Shown piece after piece: positions 27,533-37,418 of a DNA stretch of 64,000 nucleotides (positions are counted from its first letter, which is position 1; the number at the start of each line of letters is the position of its first letter). The notes beneath the pieces were generated by a model that saw only the letters and a program-made list of their open reading frames with translations, was not told where the DNA came from and did no database searches. The DNA comes from Phycisphaerales bacterium (GTDB lineage: Bacteria; Planctomycetota; Phycisphaerae; Phycisphaerales; UBA1924), in NCBI GenBank assembly GCA_019744815.1, contig JAIEUA010000001.1, positions 186,001 through 250,000 of the forward strand, read 5' to 3'. Both the position numbers and the translations under genes were made by a program.

Positions 27533-27873
27533 CGCGGAGCCTCCGCTCCGCTGTCATCTTTACGCTATCAGAATCGACCCCGACCCGCAAGGGGTTTTCC
27601 GGTTTTGGGACTTCCTGTGTACAACACTGGTTATAGGACTACGAACATCTCCCAATCAAGATTCTGCAAACTTTCTGGAAACGAAGTGCCTTGCAGGGCT
27701 TGCGAAACGGACGGAAATACGCGATTCTGGCATCCCGGAATGCATGCTCCACGTATCAGCTACCGCGAGCCGATCTTGTTGGTTCGCGTCTCCCTTCGGT
27801 CCTGAAGGCAGGCTCAATGGGCGGCGTTCCGTACCGGGCGGGCCTTCCGCACGGGTTCTCACGGGATTCGACC

Positions 27874-28458
27874 ATGGCAGATCGACGGATCAATCGCGAC
27901 CAGGGTGCCATCGACGTTGCTTTGATGCAACGCGTGGCCTCCGGTGACGAAAGAGCTGTCGCGGAGCTGTATGACCGGTTTGCAAGTCTCGTCTACAAAA
28001 TGGCTTTCCAGTCCATGCCAACCCGGGCCGAATCCGAGGACGCCGTCCAGGAGATCTTCATTCGCCTGTGGCGGACCGCGGATCGCTACGACCCGGAGCG
28101 GGCGGCTCTCGTGACCTGGGTCATGCTCATCGCCCGCCGCCAGCTCGTCGACCGCATGCGTCGCATGCGGGCCCGCATCAAGCCCGGCCTGCTCGACGAG
28201 TCCACGCCCGTGCAAGCCCCGGCCCCCGAAGACTCCCGCTCGCAGTCCGAGCGCGAAGAGAACATGAAAGACATGATGCGCCGCATCGATTCGTTGCCGG
28301 AACTGCAACGGACCGTCGTCAAGCGGGCATACCTAGGTGGTCAAACACTCCGGCAGATCGGTGAAGAACTGAACACGCCTTTGGGGACGGTCAAGTCGGC
28401 ACTCAGCCGAGCGCTCACGCGACTGCGCGAGCGGGGAAGTGAGGAATTCGCGGTATGA
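27874..28458 (+). CDS. ECF-type RNA polymerase sigma factor
   Basis: DVALMQRVASGDERAVAELYDRFASLVYKMAFQSMPTRAESEDAVQEIFIRLWRTADRYD; LNTPLGTVKSALSRALTRLRE. Confidence 0.95.
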   Translation: MADRRINRDQGAIDVALMQRVASGDERAVAELYDRFASLVYKMAFQSMPTRAESEDAVQEIFIRLWRTADRYDPERAALVTWVMLIARRQLVDRMRRMRARIKPGLLDESTPVQAPAPEDSRSQSEREENMKDMMRRIDSLPELQRTVVKRAYLGGQTLRQIGEELNTPLGTVKSALSRALTRLRERGSEEFAV

Positions 28459-29279
28459 AGACGCAAGAACTATTCGAAGCGGCCCAACTCGACGCCATGG
28501 GTTTGCTCGACGCCCAGGAACAAGCCGACTTTGAAGCCGCCCTCATGGCCGCCAGCCCCGCCCTGCGCGCTCAGATCCGCGAAGAGCAGGCCCGCTACGC
28601 CAAGCCCGAGCGCCTGCCCGCGGGCATCGAGCCCGCCACCGACCTCCGCGCCCGCGTCCTCGACGCCGTCAAGGCCGACATCGCCAGCGTCTTTGGTTCC
28701 AAGGCCCCCGCTCGCGCCAGCCTCCCGCATGCCGCCGGCCGCGCGATCCCTTCCGCTCAGCCGGTTCGTCGCGCCACGGCCAACATCTGGCGCGGCCTGG
28801 CCCTCGCCTGTATGACCGCCGCCGTCGTTCTGGGCGTCGTCGTCGCCCAGCAGAACGCCACCATGAAGAACCTGGCCGCCGCCAGCAACACCGACACCTC
28901 CCTCAGCGGACTGGTCAGTGTCTTCGGAGCCAACAACCTCGTCGACGTCGTCTTCACCCCCAACACCAAGCAGGTCGCCTTCGCCCCCGCCCTGCCCGAC
29001 TCCAAGGCCCAGGCCGCCATCTGGTACAACAACGACCGCGGCTCGGCCCACGTCATCTGCCGCAACCTCCCGGTGCAGTCCAACGAGACCGTCCGCCTCG
29101 TCACCATCGATGACAACGGCAAAGTCGTCAGCGAGCTCGCCGAGTTCGACTCCAACGGCGGCTTCGCCAGCAACGAGCTGCACACCTCCAACTTCAACCC
29201 CAAGCAGCTCGCGATCTACGTCGCCGCCCGCGGGGCCAAGGCCGCGTCCGGTCGCCTCGTCCTGATCGCCAGCGCCTGA
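28455..29279 (+). CDS. Anti-sigma factor (RskA-like), translationally coupled to the sigma gene
   Basis: 4-bp overlap with sigma gene; cytosolic N-term, TM IWRGLALACMTAAVVLGVVVA, C-term resembling RskA domain. Confidence 0.85.
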   Translation: MKTQELFEAAQLDAMGLLDAQEQADFEAALMAASPALRAQIREEQARYAKPERLPAGIEPATDLRARVLDAVKADIASVFGSKAPARASLPHAAGRAIPSAQPVRRATANIWRGLALACMTAAVVLGVVVAQQNATMKNLAAASNTDTSLSGLVSVFGANNLVDVVFTPNTKQVAFAPALPDSKAQAAIWYNNDRGSAHVICRNLPVQSNETVRLVTIDDNGKVVSELAEFDSNGGFASNELHTSNFNPKQLAIYVAARGAKAASGRLVLIASA

Positions 29280-29360
29280 TCGCCAGCGCCTGATCGCCAG
29301 CGCCTGATTGCCAGCGCCTGATTGCCAGCGCCTCATCGCCAGCGCCTCATCGCCAGCGCC
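29263..29360. repeat. 14-bp tandem repeat, seven units
   Basis: TGATCGCCAGCGCC x3, TGATTGCCAGCGCC x2, TCATCGCCAGCGCC x2, then a decayed unit. Confidence 0.92.
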
Positions 29361-29575
29361 TCATCGCCTCCGCGCCACCACACTGAAACGCGCTTCTCAA
29401 AGCGAGCCGTGGCGTCCTCGCCCCGTGCGCCTCGGTGCCCTTGCCGCGATCGCGTTCCACACATCGGTTCGCACGATCATCCCGCGGCAATCCGCTCCGC
29501 GAAGGGCCCCTTCCAAGAAAGGGCCACTCAAACACCTTCATGCTGTTGTTCGCGCGCTCCGAGGCGGGGCGCCGC

Positions 29576-30232
29576 TCAGCCCCGAGCCCGCTTGGGATCC
29601 CACGTGGGTCCGGCCTTCTTCTCGTAACGCTCGACCAGCGCGTTGACCAATTGGATCGCACGCCGCGTCTCCGGGTGCGACGCCGCGTCGCGCTCCGCCA
29701 GCCGCACCGCACGCACGCACGCCCCGAGCCGCCGGGGCAGGTTGTCGCCCTGCTTGGGGTCGTTGTCACTGTCGGCGACGTTGTCGTACGCGTCGGCCAG
29801 CTTCACCAGCCTCACCCGCCAATCGGCCTTCGCCAGCCTCGCCTCGTAGTCCCGCTCCCGATCGGGCTCGGGCAGCGACATGTTCTTGGTGAGTGACACC
29901 ACCATGTCGGCCACGTCCTTCCCGAAGCGATCTTCGAGATCTTCGTAGTCCGTGGTCGTGTCCTCGATCAGGTCGTGCGCCAGCGCCGCCGCGATCACCG
30001 CCGGGTCGTCGCACCCGAACAGCACGCTCGCGGTGAACGCCACCCGGACCACGTGCGCGTAATACGGCGTGCGCCCGTCCTTGCGGAGCTGCCCCGCGTG
30101 CTTGCGGGCCGCGAAGCTCGCCGCCTGCTGCCACAACGGGAACAACGCCCCCTTGTCGGGCTTGCCGCCCTTGCCCGCGCCCCGTTCCGCGCCCCGTCCT
30201 GCGCTGGCACCCTTGCGAGCGGCCTTCTTCAT
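29576..30232 (-). CDS. HD-domain phosphohydrolase (RelA/SpoT-HD-like)
   Basis: AASFAARKHAGQLRKDGRTPYYAHVVRVAF...VIAAALAHDLIEDTTTDYEDLEDRFGKDVADMVVSLTK; HD motif AHDLIED. Confidence 0.9.
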   Translation of the reverse strand: MKKAARKGASAGRGAERGAGKGGKPDKGALFPLWQQAASFAARKHAGQLRKDGRTPYYAHVVRVAFTASVLFGCDDPAVIAAALAHDLIEDTTTDYEDLEDRFGKDVADMVVSLTKNMSLPEPDRERDYEARLAKADWRVRLVKLADAYDNVADSDNDPKQGDNLPRRLGACVRAVRLAERDAASHPETRRAIQLVNALVERYEKKAGPTWDPKRARG

Positions 30233-33192
30233 GCGCCCTCCGGCGTCACGCCGGTGGTGATCGGCATCACGCTGTCGTCGAACACCAGCTTCACCCGCGT
30301 CGGCTTGCCGCCGTGCTCGTCGAAGATCATCAGCTCGTTCATCGGCGGGTGCTTGGGGTCGGCCTTCTTGGCGTCGGCCTGGCTCTTCAGCCAGCACGCC
30401 GGCACCCAGTAGCGACGCTGCGGGCCCACGTCCTTGCCTTGCTTGGTGGCGACAAAGTACCGGCCCAGGTGCTTGCCGTTCAGATAGATCTGACCCTTGG
30501 TCAGGCCCTCCAGCTCGAGGAACATCGGCACGGTGGAATGGGGCGACGCGAACGTCGTCTTCCACCAGACCGGACCTTCTTCGTGCTTGGCGCCGGCCTT
30601 GAACGCCGTCGCCGCCGGCACGTCGAACTTCGCGAACGCCCACTCGGCCTTCTGCGAGACCACCGAGTCGACCGCGAGGAACTCGATCGCGTGGGCCGCC
30701 GAGTCGATGAGACCCGCCGCCACGCTGTCCTCTTCGCCGTCCATCGGGAAGAGCGCGAGCTGGATCGTCACGTTCCCGCGACCCAGCTTCTCGTGATCGA
30801 TCAGGATGGTCGAAGGACCGGCGCTGTCCAGCACGCCGATCGGCTTGTCGTTCACGACCAGGAGCGCCCCGAACGACACACCCTTGTTCACCAGCACGAT
30901 GTCGCCCGAGCGTTTGCCCAGGTGCCAGGTGATCCGCTCCGGCAGCGTCGCATCCGACGAACGCACGCCGTAGACCGGGCTGGCGTAGCGCAGGATGTCG
31001 ATGGGAGCGCCCAGCTCGGCCTTGGGAGCCGCGGTCTTGATCGGCGACACCTCCAGCAGGTGCGACACCAACCCCTTCGCCTCGCCCATGTGACGCCCGT
31101 CGCTGTAGCGACCGAGCGCTTCACCCAAGACCACCAGCGTCTGATCGGGCTTGTGCAGCGAGAGCCCCACGGTCGTGTGCGCGCCCGGGCCGACGCCCAG
31201 CAAGCCCACCTCGCGCCCGCGGTCAAAGAAGTGCAGCCGATCGCCCGCGCCCGGCGCCGCGATCGCCACCCGCTCCGACTTGCTCGGCTTCAGGCGGACC
31301 CGGTACCAGCCGTAGCTCGTCACCGTGCCCAGGGTCGCCAGGTCCGACGGCCCGTCGATCGCCGCGTACCGCGCGCTCTCGCCCGTGACGTACTCGTCGA
31401 GCGGCGCACAGATCCAGTTCGAGAGCGGGATCTTGTCCGGCGCCTTCTCGATCTTCTTGTTGGTCGACAGCTTCGCGACATCGACGGTGCGGACATCGCC
31501 CTCGCCGTCCACTCGCGTGATCTGCTTCTCGCCCGGGATCGGCAGCGGACGCCCGTCCGAGGTCAGCCCCGCGGCATTCACATACACCGCGTCTTCCGCG
31601 AAGTAGGTCGAATCGGCCAGCTCCTCGCTCAGCACCACGATGAACATGTTCTCGTGCTCGATCACCTCGGGGCGACGCTCCTTGGCGTCGGGCACCCGCA
31701 GCTCCAGGGGCGAGCCGTTGATCGAGATGGTCCCGTGCAGACCCGCCGGCCCGAAGATCACCAGCGTGCGGCCCACCGCGCCCAGAGCGCACAGCGTGCA
31801 GTAGTCCACGTTCGCACGACCGCCCACGCTCGCGTTGATCAGGCACCACGCCACCGACTGGTTGGTCATGTGCACCGGCAGCACCGTGCCGTCGTGCATC
31901 ATCAGGTCCACCGTCCGCACCTCGCCCTTGTCGGCCGGTGCGGGCGTGAACACGAACGCCACGCCGCCCTGGCTGCCCGAGGCGTGCACCACCGTCGCCG
32001 GCGGCTCGTGCGGATCGTGCTTGCCCTTCTTGGTGTGCGCGCTCGCCAGACGCGGCGCGACCATCACCGGATGGAACGTCGGATCAAACCCGCTCAGCAC
32101 CCGCGCGAAGCGGTTCGCGAACGTGTTGATCCGCTTCAGGAACGCGTACGTCTCGTTGATCCCGCCGGTCTCCGTCAGCGGCGCCCGCGACGCGACGGCG
32201 GTGGTGCCGAAGTGGTCGGGCGAGGTTTCCAGTCGCCCGCCGCTGGTCCCAAAGCTCGTCCCCGCGTGGAAGGGAGACAGGTTGTACTGCCCCGCGCCCG
32301 CCAACGCTTCCGCGATCTGCCGCTGCAACAGCCACGCCGGCTTGGGCGCGCCGGGCTCCACGCCCCACGCATCGGGCTCGCAGGTCTCAAAGTCCACCAC
32401 GAACCGCGGCTGGAGCGAGCGCACCATCGCGAACTGGCGCATCGCGCTCAGCATCTCGTCGCTGCCGGTCCAGCCGTCGATCTCACCCTCGACCCCCGAC
32501 CACAGGTTGTTGCTGTTCACGATCGGGACATCAAAGCCCGACTCGCGGATGTAGCGCAGCACCTCGCCCAGATAGGCGTCGGCCACGGTCTGATCGCCGC
32601 AGGTCCAGTTCGCCTCGTTGTGAATGACGACCAAAGGCCCGCCCTTGGCGGTCGCCGTCACCTGCAGCGAGCGCACCTGCGCCGACACCGCGTTGATGAA
32701 CCGCGACACCGCTTCCAGGAACGGCTGGCTCGGAGCCCGCAGCCGCATCACCTTGGCCTTGATCGCTCGCGTCTCGGCGTTGTCGTCGCCGTCCGGCTTG
32801 ACGGGCAGCTTGCCCTCGGCCACCTTGGCCTCCGCGGCCTTGGCCTCGGCGCTCTTGTTCGCCACCAGCCACGCCGGCATCCCGCCCATGTCAAACCCGT
32901 GCCCCACGTGCGGCCCGATCCGCAGCGAGCAGTACATCCCCGCCTTGCCGACCAGGTCGACGAAGTGCTTCAGGTCGTTGTCGCCCTTGAAGTCAAAGTG
33001 CCCCGGACGCGACTCGTGCCGCGACCACACCACGCTCGTATCCACACAGTTCAACCCCGCCAGCTTCGCGGCATGGATCCGGTCCGCCCAATACTCCCGC
33101 GGCACCCGCGTGTACTGGATCGAGCCGGAGACCAGCCAGATGCGTTTGCCGTCGATCAGAAGACTGCGGCCGTCGTAGGTGATGGAAGCCAT
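30229..33192 (-). CDS. Glycoside hydrolase family 35 (beta-galactosidase-like)
   Basis: LIDGKRIWLVSGSIQYTRVPREYWADRIHAAKLAGLNCVDTSVVWSRHESRPGHFDFKGDNDLKHFVDLVGKAGMYCSLRIGPHVGHGFDMGGMPAWL. Confidence 0.92.
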   Translation of the reverse strand: MASITYDGRSLLIDGKRIWLVSGSIQYTRVPREYWADRIHAAKLAGLNCVDTSVVWSRHESRPGHFDFKGDNDLKHFVDLVGKAGMYCSLRIGPHVGHGFDMGGMPAWLVANKSAEAKAAEAKVAEGKLPVKPDGDDNAETRAIKAKVMRLRAPSQPFLEAVSRFINAVSAQVRSLQVTATAKGGPLVVIHNEANWTCGDQTVADAYLGEVLRYIRESGFDVPIVNSNNLWSGVEGEIDGWTGSDEMLSAMRQFAMVRSLQPRFVVDFETCEPDAWGVEPGAPKPAWLLQRQIAEALAGAGQYNLSPFHAGTSFGTSGGRLETSPDHFGTTAVASRAPLTETGGINETYAFLKRINTFANRFARVLSGFDPTFHPVMVAPRLASAHTKKGKHDPHEPPATVVHASGSQGGVAFVFTPAPADKGEVRTVDLMMHDGTVLPVHMTNQSVAWCLINASVGGRANVDYCTLCALGAVGRTLVIFGPAGLHGTISINGSPLELRVPDAKERRPEVIEHENMFIVVLSEELADSTYFAEDAVYVNAAGLTSDGRPLPIPGEKQITRVDGEGDVRTVDVAKLSTNKKIEKAPDKIPLSNWICAPLDEYVTGESARYAAIDGPSDLATLGTVTSYGWYRVRLKPSKSERVAIAAPGAGDRLHFFDRGREVGLLGVGPGAHTTVGLSLHKPDQTLVVLGEALGRYSDGRHMGEAKGLVSHLLEVSPIKTAAPKAELGAPIDILRYASPVYGVRSSDATLPERITWHLGKRSGDIVLVNKGVSFGALLVVNDKPIGVLDSAGPSTILIDHEKLGRGNVTIQLALFPMDGEEDSVAAGLIDSAAHAIEFLAVDSVVSQKAEWAFAKFDVPAATAFKAGAKHEEGPVWWKTTFASPHSTVPMFLELEGLTKGQIYLNGKHLGRYFVATKQGKDVGPQRRYWVPACWLKSQADAKKADPKHPPMNELMIFDEHGGKPTRVKLVFDDSVMPITTGVTPEGA

Positions 33193-33657
33193 CGAAAGGG
33201 AATCCTTTGCCCGAGAGCCTTCTTGCCGCACCAGCCGGAAGAAACTCAGCGAGCCTTCACGCCGCCGCCGAGGCACACTCCGCCTCGACAACGGCCAACT
33301 TCTTGGAGAGCATCCAGGCTCGCGAGCATCTGGAGTCGCGTCTTCCAGGGCTCAAAGGCCTCGAGGGAAGAACTGGCCCCGCAGGTTGTCCCATTGGGCT
33401 CGTCCTTCGGCACGACCCACCAGCCCGAGCATCCGCTCGCAACCGATGACGATCGGTGACACCCCGGAGGCCACGGAGAGGTCCTCCCTCACATCCGTCC
33501 AAATCCCAAACGGGATGGGGCATCCGCTCGACGATGGGGAACTGTATGCAACTCCGAGTCCTTTGCAACATCCCGGCTCTAAAGAAGGTACACTCACCCA
33601 GCGATTCCTCGCCTCCCGCGGGGTTTTTATCCTTCTAAAGACCAAACGGAGACGGCG

Positions 33658-35526
33658 ATGACCCAGACCCCGCCGGCACGAACCACCCCGACCTCCCCGC
33701 GGCGGGGACAGGCCCTTCCAACCCTCCTCGCACATTCCGCTCGAAGCTCCGCTCTGGCCACGCTGCTCGTGTGTCTCGCCGGCTGCGCCTCCTCCATGGA
33801 CGAGGTCGACCGCCGCGTCGCCGAGATGCTCCAGAACAAGAACGCCGCCATCGAAGCCAACAAGGCACCCGAGCGCGCATACGCCGACCTCGAACGCGCC
33901 CCCAAGGACCCCGACGACCGCCGCCGCGCCCTCAAGACCACCCCCGCCACCACCAACCCCACCGCCGACACGCTCACCTACAAGGTGCAGGACGAGGCCC
34001 GCGACGTCTCCAAAAAGCTCGAGGGATACGCCGCGGGCGCGTACGGCAGCGACACCGCCGGCACCGGCCTGGAGGGCGCTCTCGAGCTCAACCTCGCCGG
34101 GGCCTGGCGCCAGACCCAGAAGACCGCCCGCGAGTACCTGAACAGCGAAGAGGACTACATCCTCGCCGTCATCCGCCTGCTCACCGAGCAGCACCGCTGG
34201 GAACCCCGGCTCTTCAACGACACCACCTTCACCGCCAACAACTCCTGGGACAACGGCGAGCCCACACCCGCCCTCAGCGTCATCAACACCCTCCGCGCCC
34301 AGAAACGCCTCCCCTACGGCGGACAGGTCGAAGCCTCTTGGATCACCAACGCCAGCCAGGACCTCCGCGAACAAGTCTCCGCCGGGTACACCCAATCCTC
34401 CTCGCTGGTCCTCTCCGCCAACGTCCCCTTGCTCCGCGGCTCGGGCAACGTCGCTCGCGAGCCACTCATCCAGGCCGAACGCGATCTCATCTACCAGGCC
34501 CGCACCTTCGAGCGCTTCCGCCGCAGCTTCCTCGTCAACATCGCCAACGACTACTTCCAGCTCATCCAGCTCCAGGCCCAGATCGCCAACCAAGAACGCT
34601 CCCTCAAGAGCCTCCGCCTCTTCCGCGACGGCACCCAGGCCCGCGTCGACGCCGGCCGCATCCCCGCCTTCAACGTCAGCATCGCCGAGAACGACGTGCT
34701 GAACGCGCAGGCCTCGCTCGCCAGCCTCCGCGAGCAGTACATCCTCCAGCTCGATCGCTTCAAGGTCCGACTGGGCCTCGACGTCGCCTCCAAGGTCATC
34801 ATCAAGCCCCTCGCCCTGGAGATCCCGCTCCCCGACACCACACTCGACGAGGCCACCCGGGCCGCGCTCGAGTACCGGCTGGATCTCCAGAACGCCCGTG
34901 ACCGCGTCGACGACGCCAAGCGGGGCGTCGACAACGCCGAGAACAACCTCCTCCCCGATCTCAACGTCGGCGGCCGCGCCACCGTCCCCACCGACACCGA
35001 CCGCGACGTCGGCGGCCTCTCCTTCAGCCCCCGCGACGCCACCGTCGAGGGCACCGCGACGCTCAGCCTCCCGCTCGACCGTCAGATCGAGAAGTACGGC
35101 CTGCGCCAGGCGACCATCGCGCTCCAGCAGCGGGCACGGGCCGCCGAGCAGCTCCGCGACAACGTCGTGGTCGGCGTCCGCGGCGCGCTGCGCAACATCG
35201 ACCTCGCGGCCTTCCAGTTCAAGCTCGCCGAGCAGCAGGTCGAGATCAACCGCCGCCGCCTCGAAGAGCAGCTCCTCAAGATCGACACCGTCGAGCCCCG
35301 CGACGTCGTCCAATCAGAGAACGACCTGCTCGCCGCCGAGAACCGGCGCGATCAGGCCAAGACCAATCTCCGCAACGCGGTGCTGAACTACCTGCTCGAG
35401 TCCGACCAATTGCGGGTCGCGCCCGACGGCATGTTCCAGCCGCTGCCGGGCATGCCCCAGGTCCCGGTCAAGGACAACCCCGCCAAGGTCGAGGAACGCC
35501 CGATGGGCGCCGCGATCGGTCGATAG
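33658..35526 (+). CDS. TolC-like outer membrane efflux lipoprotein
   Basis: LLVCLAGCASSMDE lipobox; paired long helical regions, e.g. ANDYFQLIQLQAQIANQERSLKSLRLFRDGTQARVDAGRIPAFNVSIAENDVLNAQASL. Confidence 0.85.
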   Translation: MTQTPPARTTPTSPRRGQALPTLLAHSARSSALATLLVCLAGCASSMDEVDRRVAEMLQNKNAAIEANKAPERAYADLERAPKDPDDRRRALKTTPATTNPTADTLTYKVQDEARDVSKKLEGYAAGAYGSDTAGTGLEGALELNLAGAWRQTQKTAREYLNSEEDYILAVIRLLTEQHRWEPRLFNDTTFTANNSWDNGEPTPALSVINTLRAQKRLPYGGQVEASWITNASQDLREQVSAGYTQSSSLVLSANVPLLRGSGNVAREPLIQAERDLIYQARTFERFRRSFLVNIANDYFQLIQLQAQIANQERSLKSLRLFRDGTQARVDAGRIPAFNVSIAENDVLNAQASLASLREQYILQLDRFKVRLGLDVASKVIIKPLALEIPLPDTTLDEATRAALEYRLDLQNARDRVDDAKRGVDNAENNLLPDLNVGGRATVPTDTDRDVGGLSFSPRDATVEGTATLSLPLDRQIEKYGLRQATIALQQRARAAEQLRDNVVVGVRGALRNIDLAAFQFKLAEQQVEINRRRLEEQLLKIDTVEPRDVVQSENDLLAAENRRDQAKTNLRNAVLNYLLESDQLRVAPDGMFQPLPGMPQVPVKDNPAKVEERPMGAAIGR

Positions 35527-35572
35527 CGCTCGTGCTGTTGATGAGGCCTCTTCTCGCGTCCGCGGCGACGAG

Positions 35573-37333
35573 CTATTTCTTCGCCCGCTTGTCGCTCTGC
35601 GTCGCGACGTGATCCAGCGCACGGATCGTCGCGCCGGCTTTGTCCAAGAGGTCCCGCAGCGTCTCGGCCGCCGCGATCGATTGCTGCAGCAAGGGCTCCG
35701 CCAACGCCGCGGGCTTGGCGTCCGGCCCAAACCGAACACCCAACTCGGCCGCCAGCTTCTCCGCGTTCTCGTTCAGGCGCATCAGGTGCTCGCCCAGGCG
35801 CGAGGTGTACTCGTGGAACGCCTGCGCGTCCGCTCGCAGTTGATCGATCCGACCCTCCACCGTCCGCTCGATCTCCTTCGCGGCGGCGCGGCTGGTGGCG
35901 ACGGCCCGCTCCAATCCCTCGGTCTGCTGCAGCAGCAAGTCGATCTTGTCCGCGCCCTCGAGGATCGCCTTGTCGATCCCCCGACGCGCCACTTCCACCT
36001 GCTGCTCCAGCGTCGCGAACTCGCCCGCCTTGGCCACCATCCGGTCGTGCACCCGGGACGCGTGCTCCACCATCGGCGCCAGTCCGGGGAAACCCGTCGC
36101 CTCTCCCGGCGGCAGGCCCAGCTTCACCGAGTCCTGCGGCCCCAGCAAACTCGCCGCCGCCCGGCACAGTTGCTCCAGCCTCTGCATCCCCGGCCCGCTC
36201 GCGACCTCGACCTCAACGCGGGCCCGGCGGATGCGCTTGTCGAGCTCGCGCACGTCGCGATCAACCTGCTCGTGCAGCGGCGCCAACCGCTGCTCCATGC
36301 CGTTGACCATGTCGTCGAGCTTCTGTTGGATCTGGCGCTCGCGGTCGAGGATCGCGCCCTCCCGGGCCGCGGCATCGGCCTGGCGCTGCTCGCTGCGGCG
36401 CTCGATCTCGCTCGCCTGCTCGCGCAGCTCGTCGAGCTTCACCCGCATCGCCCGCTCGGCCTCTTCGATCTGCTTCGAGGCCTCGCGCTGCTGGGTCTCC
36501 AGGGCGCGCCGGTTCTCGTCCCCGATCGCCTCGGCCGCTCGCCGCGCCTCGTCCAGCTTGCCCTCGATCGTCGCCTGCAGCTGGATCACCGTCCGCTGAT
36601 GGTCCACCACCGCGTCCAGGGCCGCACGCTCGCGGGCCTCGATCTGCTGCATCACCGCCGACTCGGCCTTGGACAAGCGCTCGATCAGCTCACCGTGCAG
36701 CGTCGCCAGCGAGTCCGCCGCGGCCTTCTCCCGCTCCTCGATCTTCCGCAGCGTCGCCTCGTGGGCCGCCTGCAGATCTCCCAACCGCGCCCCGACGAAC
36801 GCCTCGAACTCCTCGCCCGCCCGGGTGATGTCCCGCTCACGCCCCTCGATCCGCGCGATCGATCGCTCCACCGTCTGGCGGCACAGGGCCTCGACCTCGT
36901 CCGCCTTCGCGCTCACCAGCCCCGTCAATATCTGCCGAATCTGCTCGGCCAGAGCTTCGGGGTCGGCCGTCAGCTTCGTGACGTCCTGAGCCACCTGCTC
37001 CGCACGGCTCACCCGCGACTCGAGCGAGGGCAGCACCTTCAGCGCCGCCTCCAGCCTTGTCTGCAGGTCGCGTGAGATCGTCTGCACGCCCTCGCGCAGC
37101 GACTTGATCTCCGTGCTCGTGGTCTCCAGCGTCCGGCCGTGCCCGCTCGCCTCGCGGATCAACTGCTGCAGCGTCGCCGAGTATTCCTCGAACGTGCGCT
37201 TATCGACGACTCGCGGCGAGAGGAAGATGTCCGCGACCGCACTCTCCGGCCCCGCCAGAGGTTTGCGCGCAGCGGTGCCGAACCCACTTCCAAGCGCGGT
37301 CCCCGCGACATTGGTGGCCGGAGCCTGAGACAT
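35573..37333 (-). CDS. Long coiled-coil protein
   Basis: Extended Glu/Arg/Ala heptad-like composition through most of 586 aa. Confidence 0.8.
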   Translation of the reverse strand: MSQAPATNVAGTALGSGFGTAARKPLAGPESAVADIFLSPRVVDKRTFEEYSATLQQLIREASGHGRTLETTSTEIKSLREGVQTISRDLQTRLEAALKVLPSLESRVSRAEQVAQDVTKLTADPEALAEQIRQILTGLVSAKADEVEALCRQTVERSIARIEGRERDITRAGEEFEAFVGARLGDLQAAHEATLRKIEEREKAAADSLATLHGELIERLSKAESAVMQQIEARERAALDAVVDHQRTVIQLQATIEGKLDEARRAAEAIGDENRRALETQQREASKQIEEAERAMRVKLDELREQASEIERRSEQRQADAAAREGAILDRERQIQQKLDDMVNGMEQRLAPLHEQVDRDVRELDKRIRRARVEVEVASGPGMQRLEQLCRAAASLLGPQDSVKLGLPPGEATGFPGLAPMVEHASRVHDRMVAKAGEFATLEQQVEVARRGIDKAILEGADKIDLLLQQTEGLERAVATSRAAAKEIERTVEGRIDQLRADAQAFHEYTSRLGEHLMRLNENAEKLAAELGVRFGPDAKPAALAEPLLQQSIAAAETLRDLLDKAGATIRALDHVATQSDKRAKK

Positions 37334-37418
37334 CGCGAAGGTATCGGCAGGCTCTGCGCCGACGCATCAGATTTTCGGACCTTGGCCGGTTCGCCACCGG
37401 CTCGCCCACATCGCCGGC

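Noticed and set aside
29263-29374. Possible CRISPR or iteron origin
   Set aside because: Contiguous 14-bp units with no spacers and no replication genes nearby; simple tandem repeat.
30313-33459. 1048-aa plus-strand ORF
   Set aside because: Antisense to the well-supported GH35 gene; Arg/His/Leu-rich composition typical of GC-rich shadow frames.
33352-35313. 653-aa minus-strand ORF
   Set aside because: Antisense to the TolC-like gene with biased composition.
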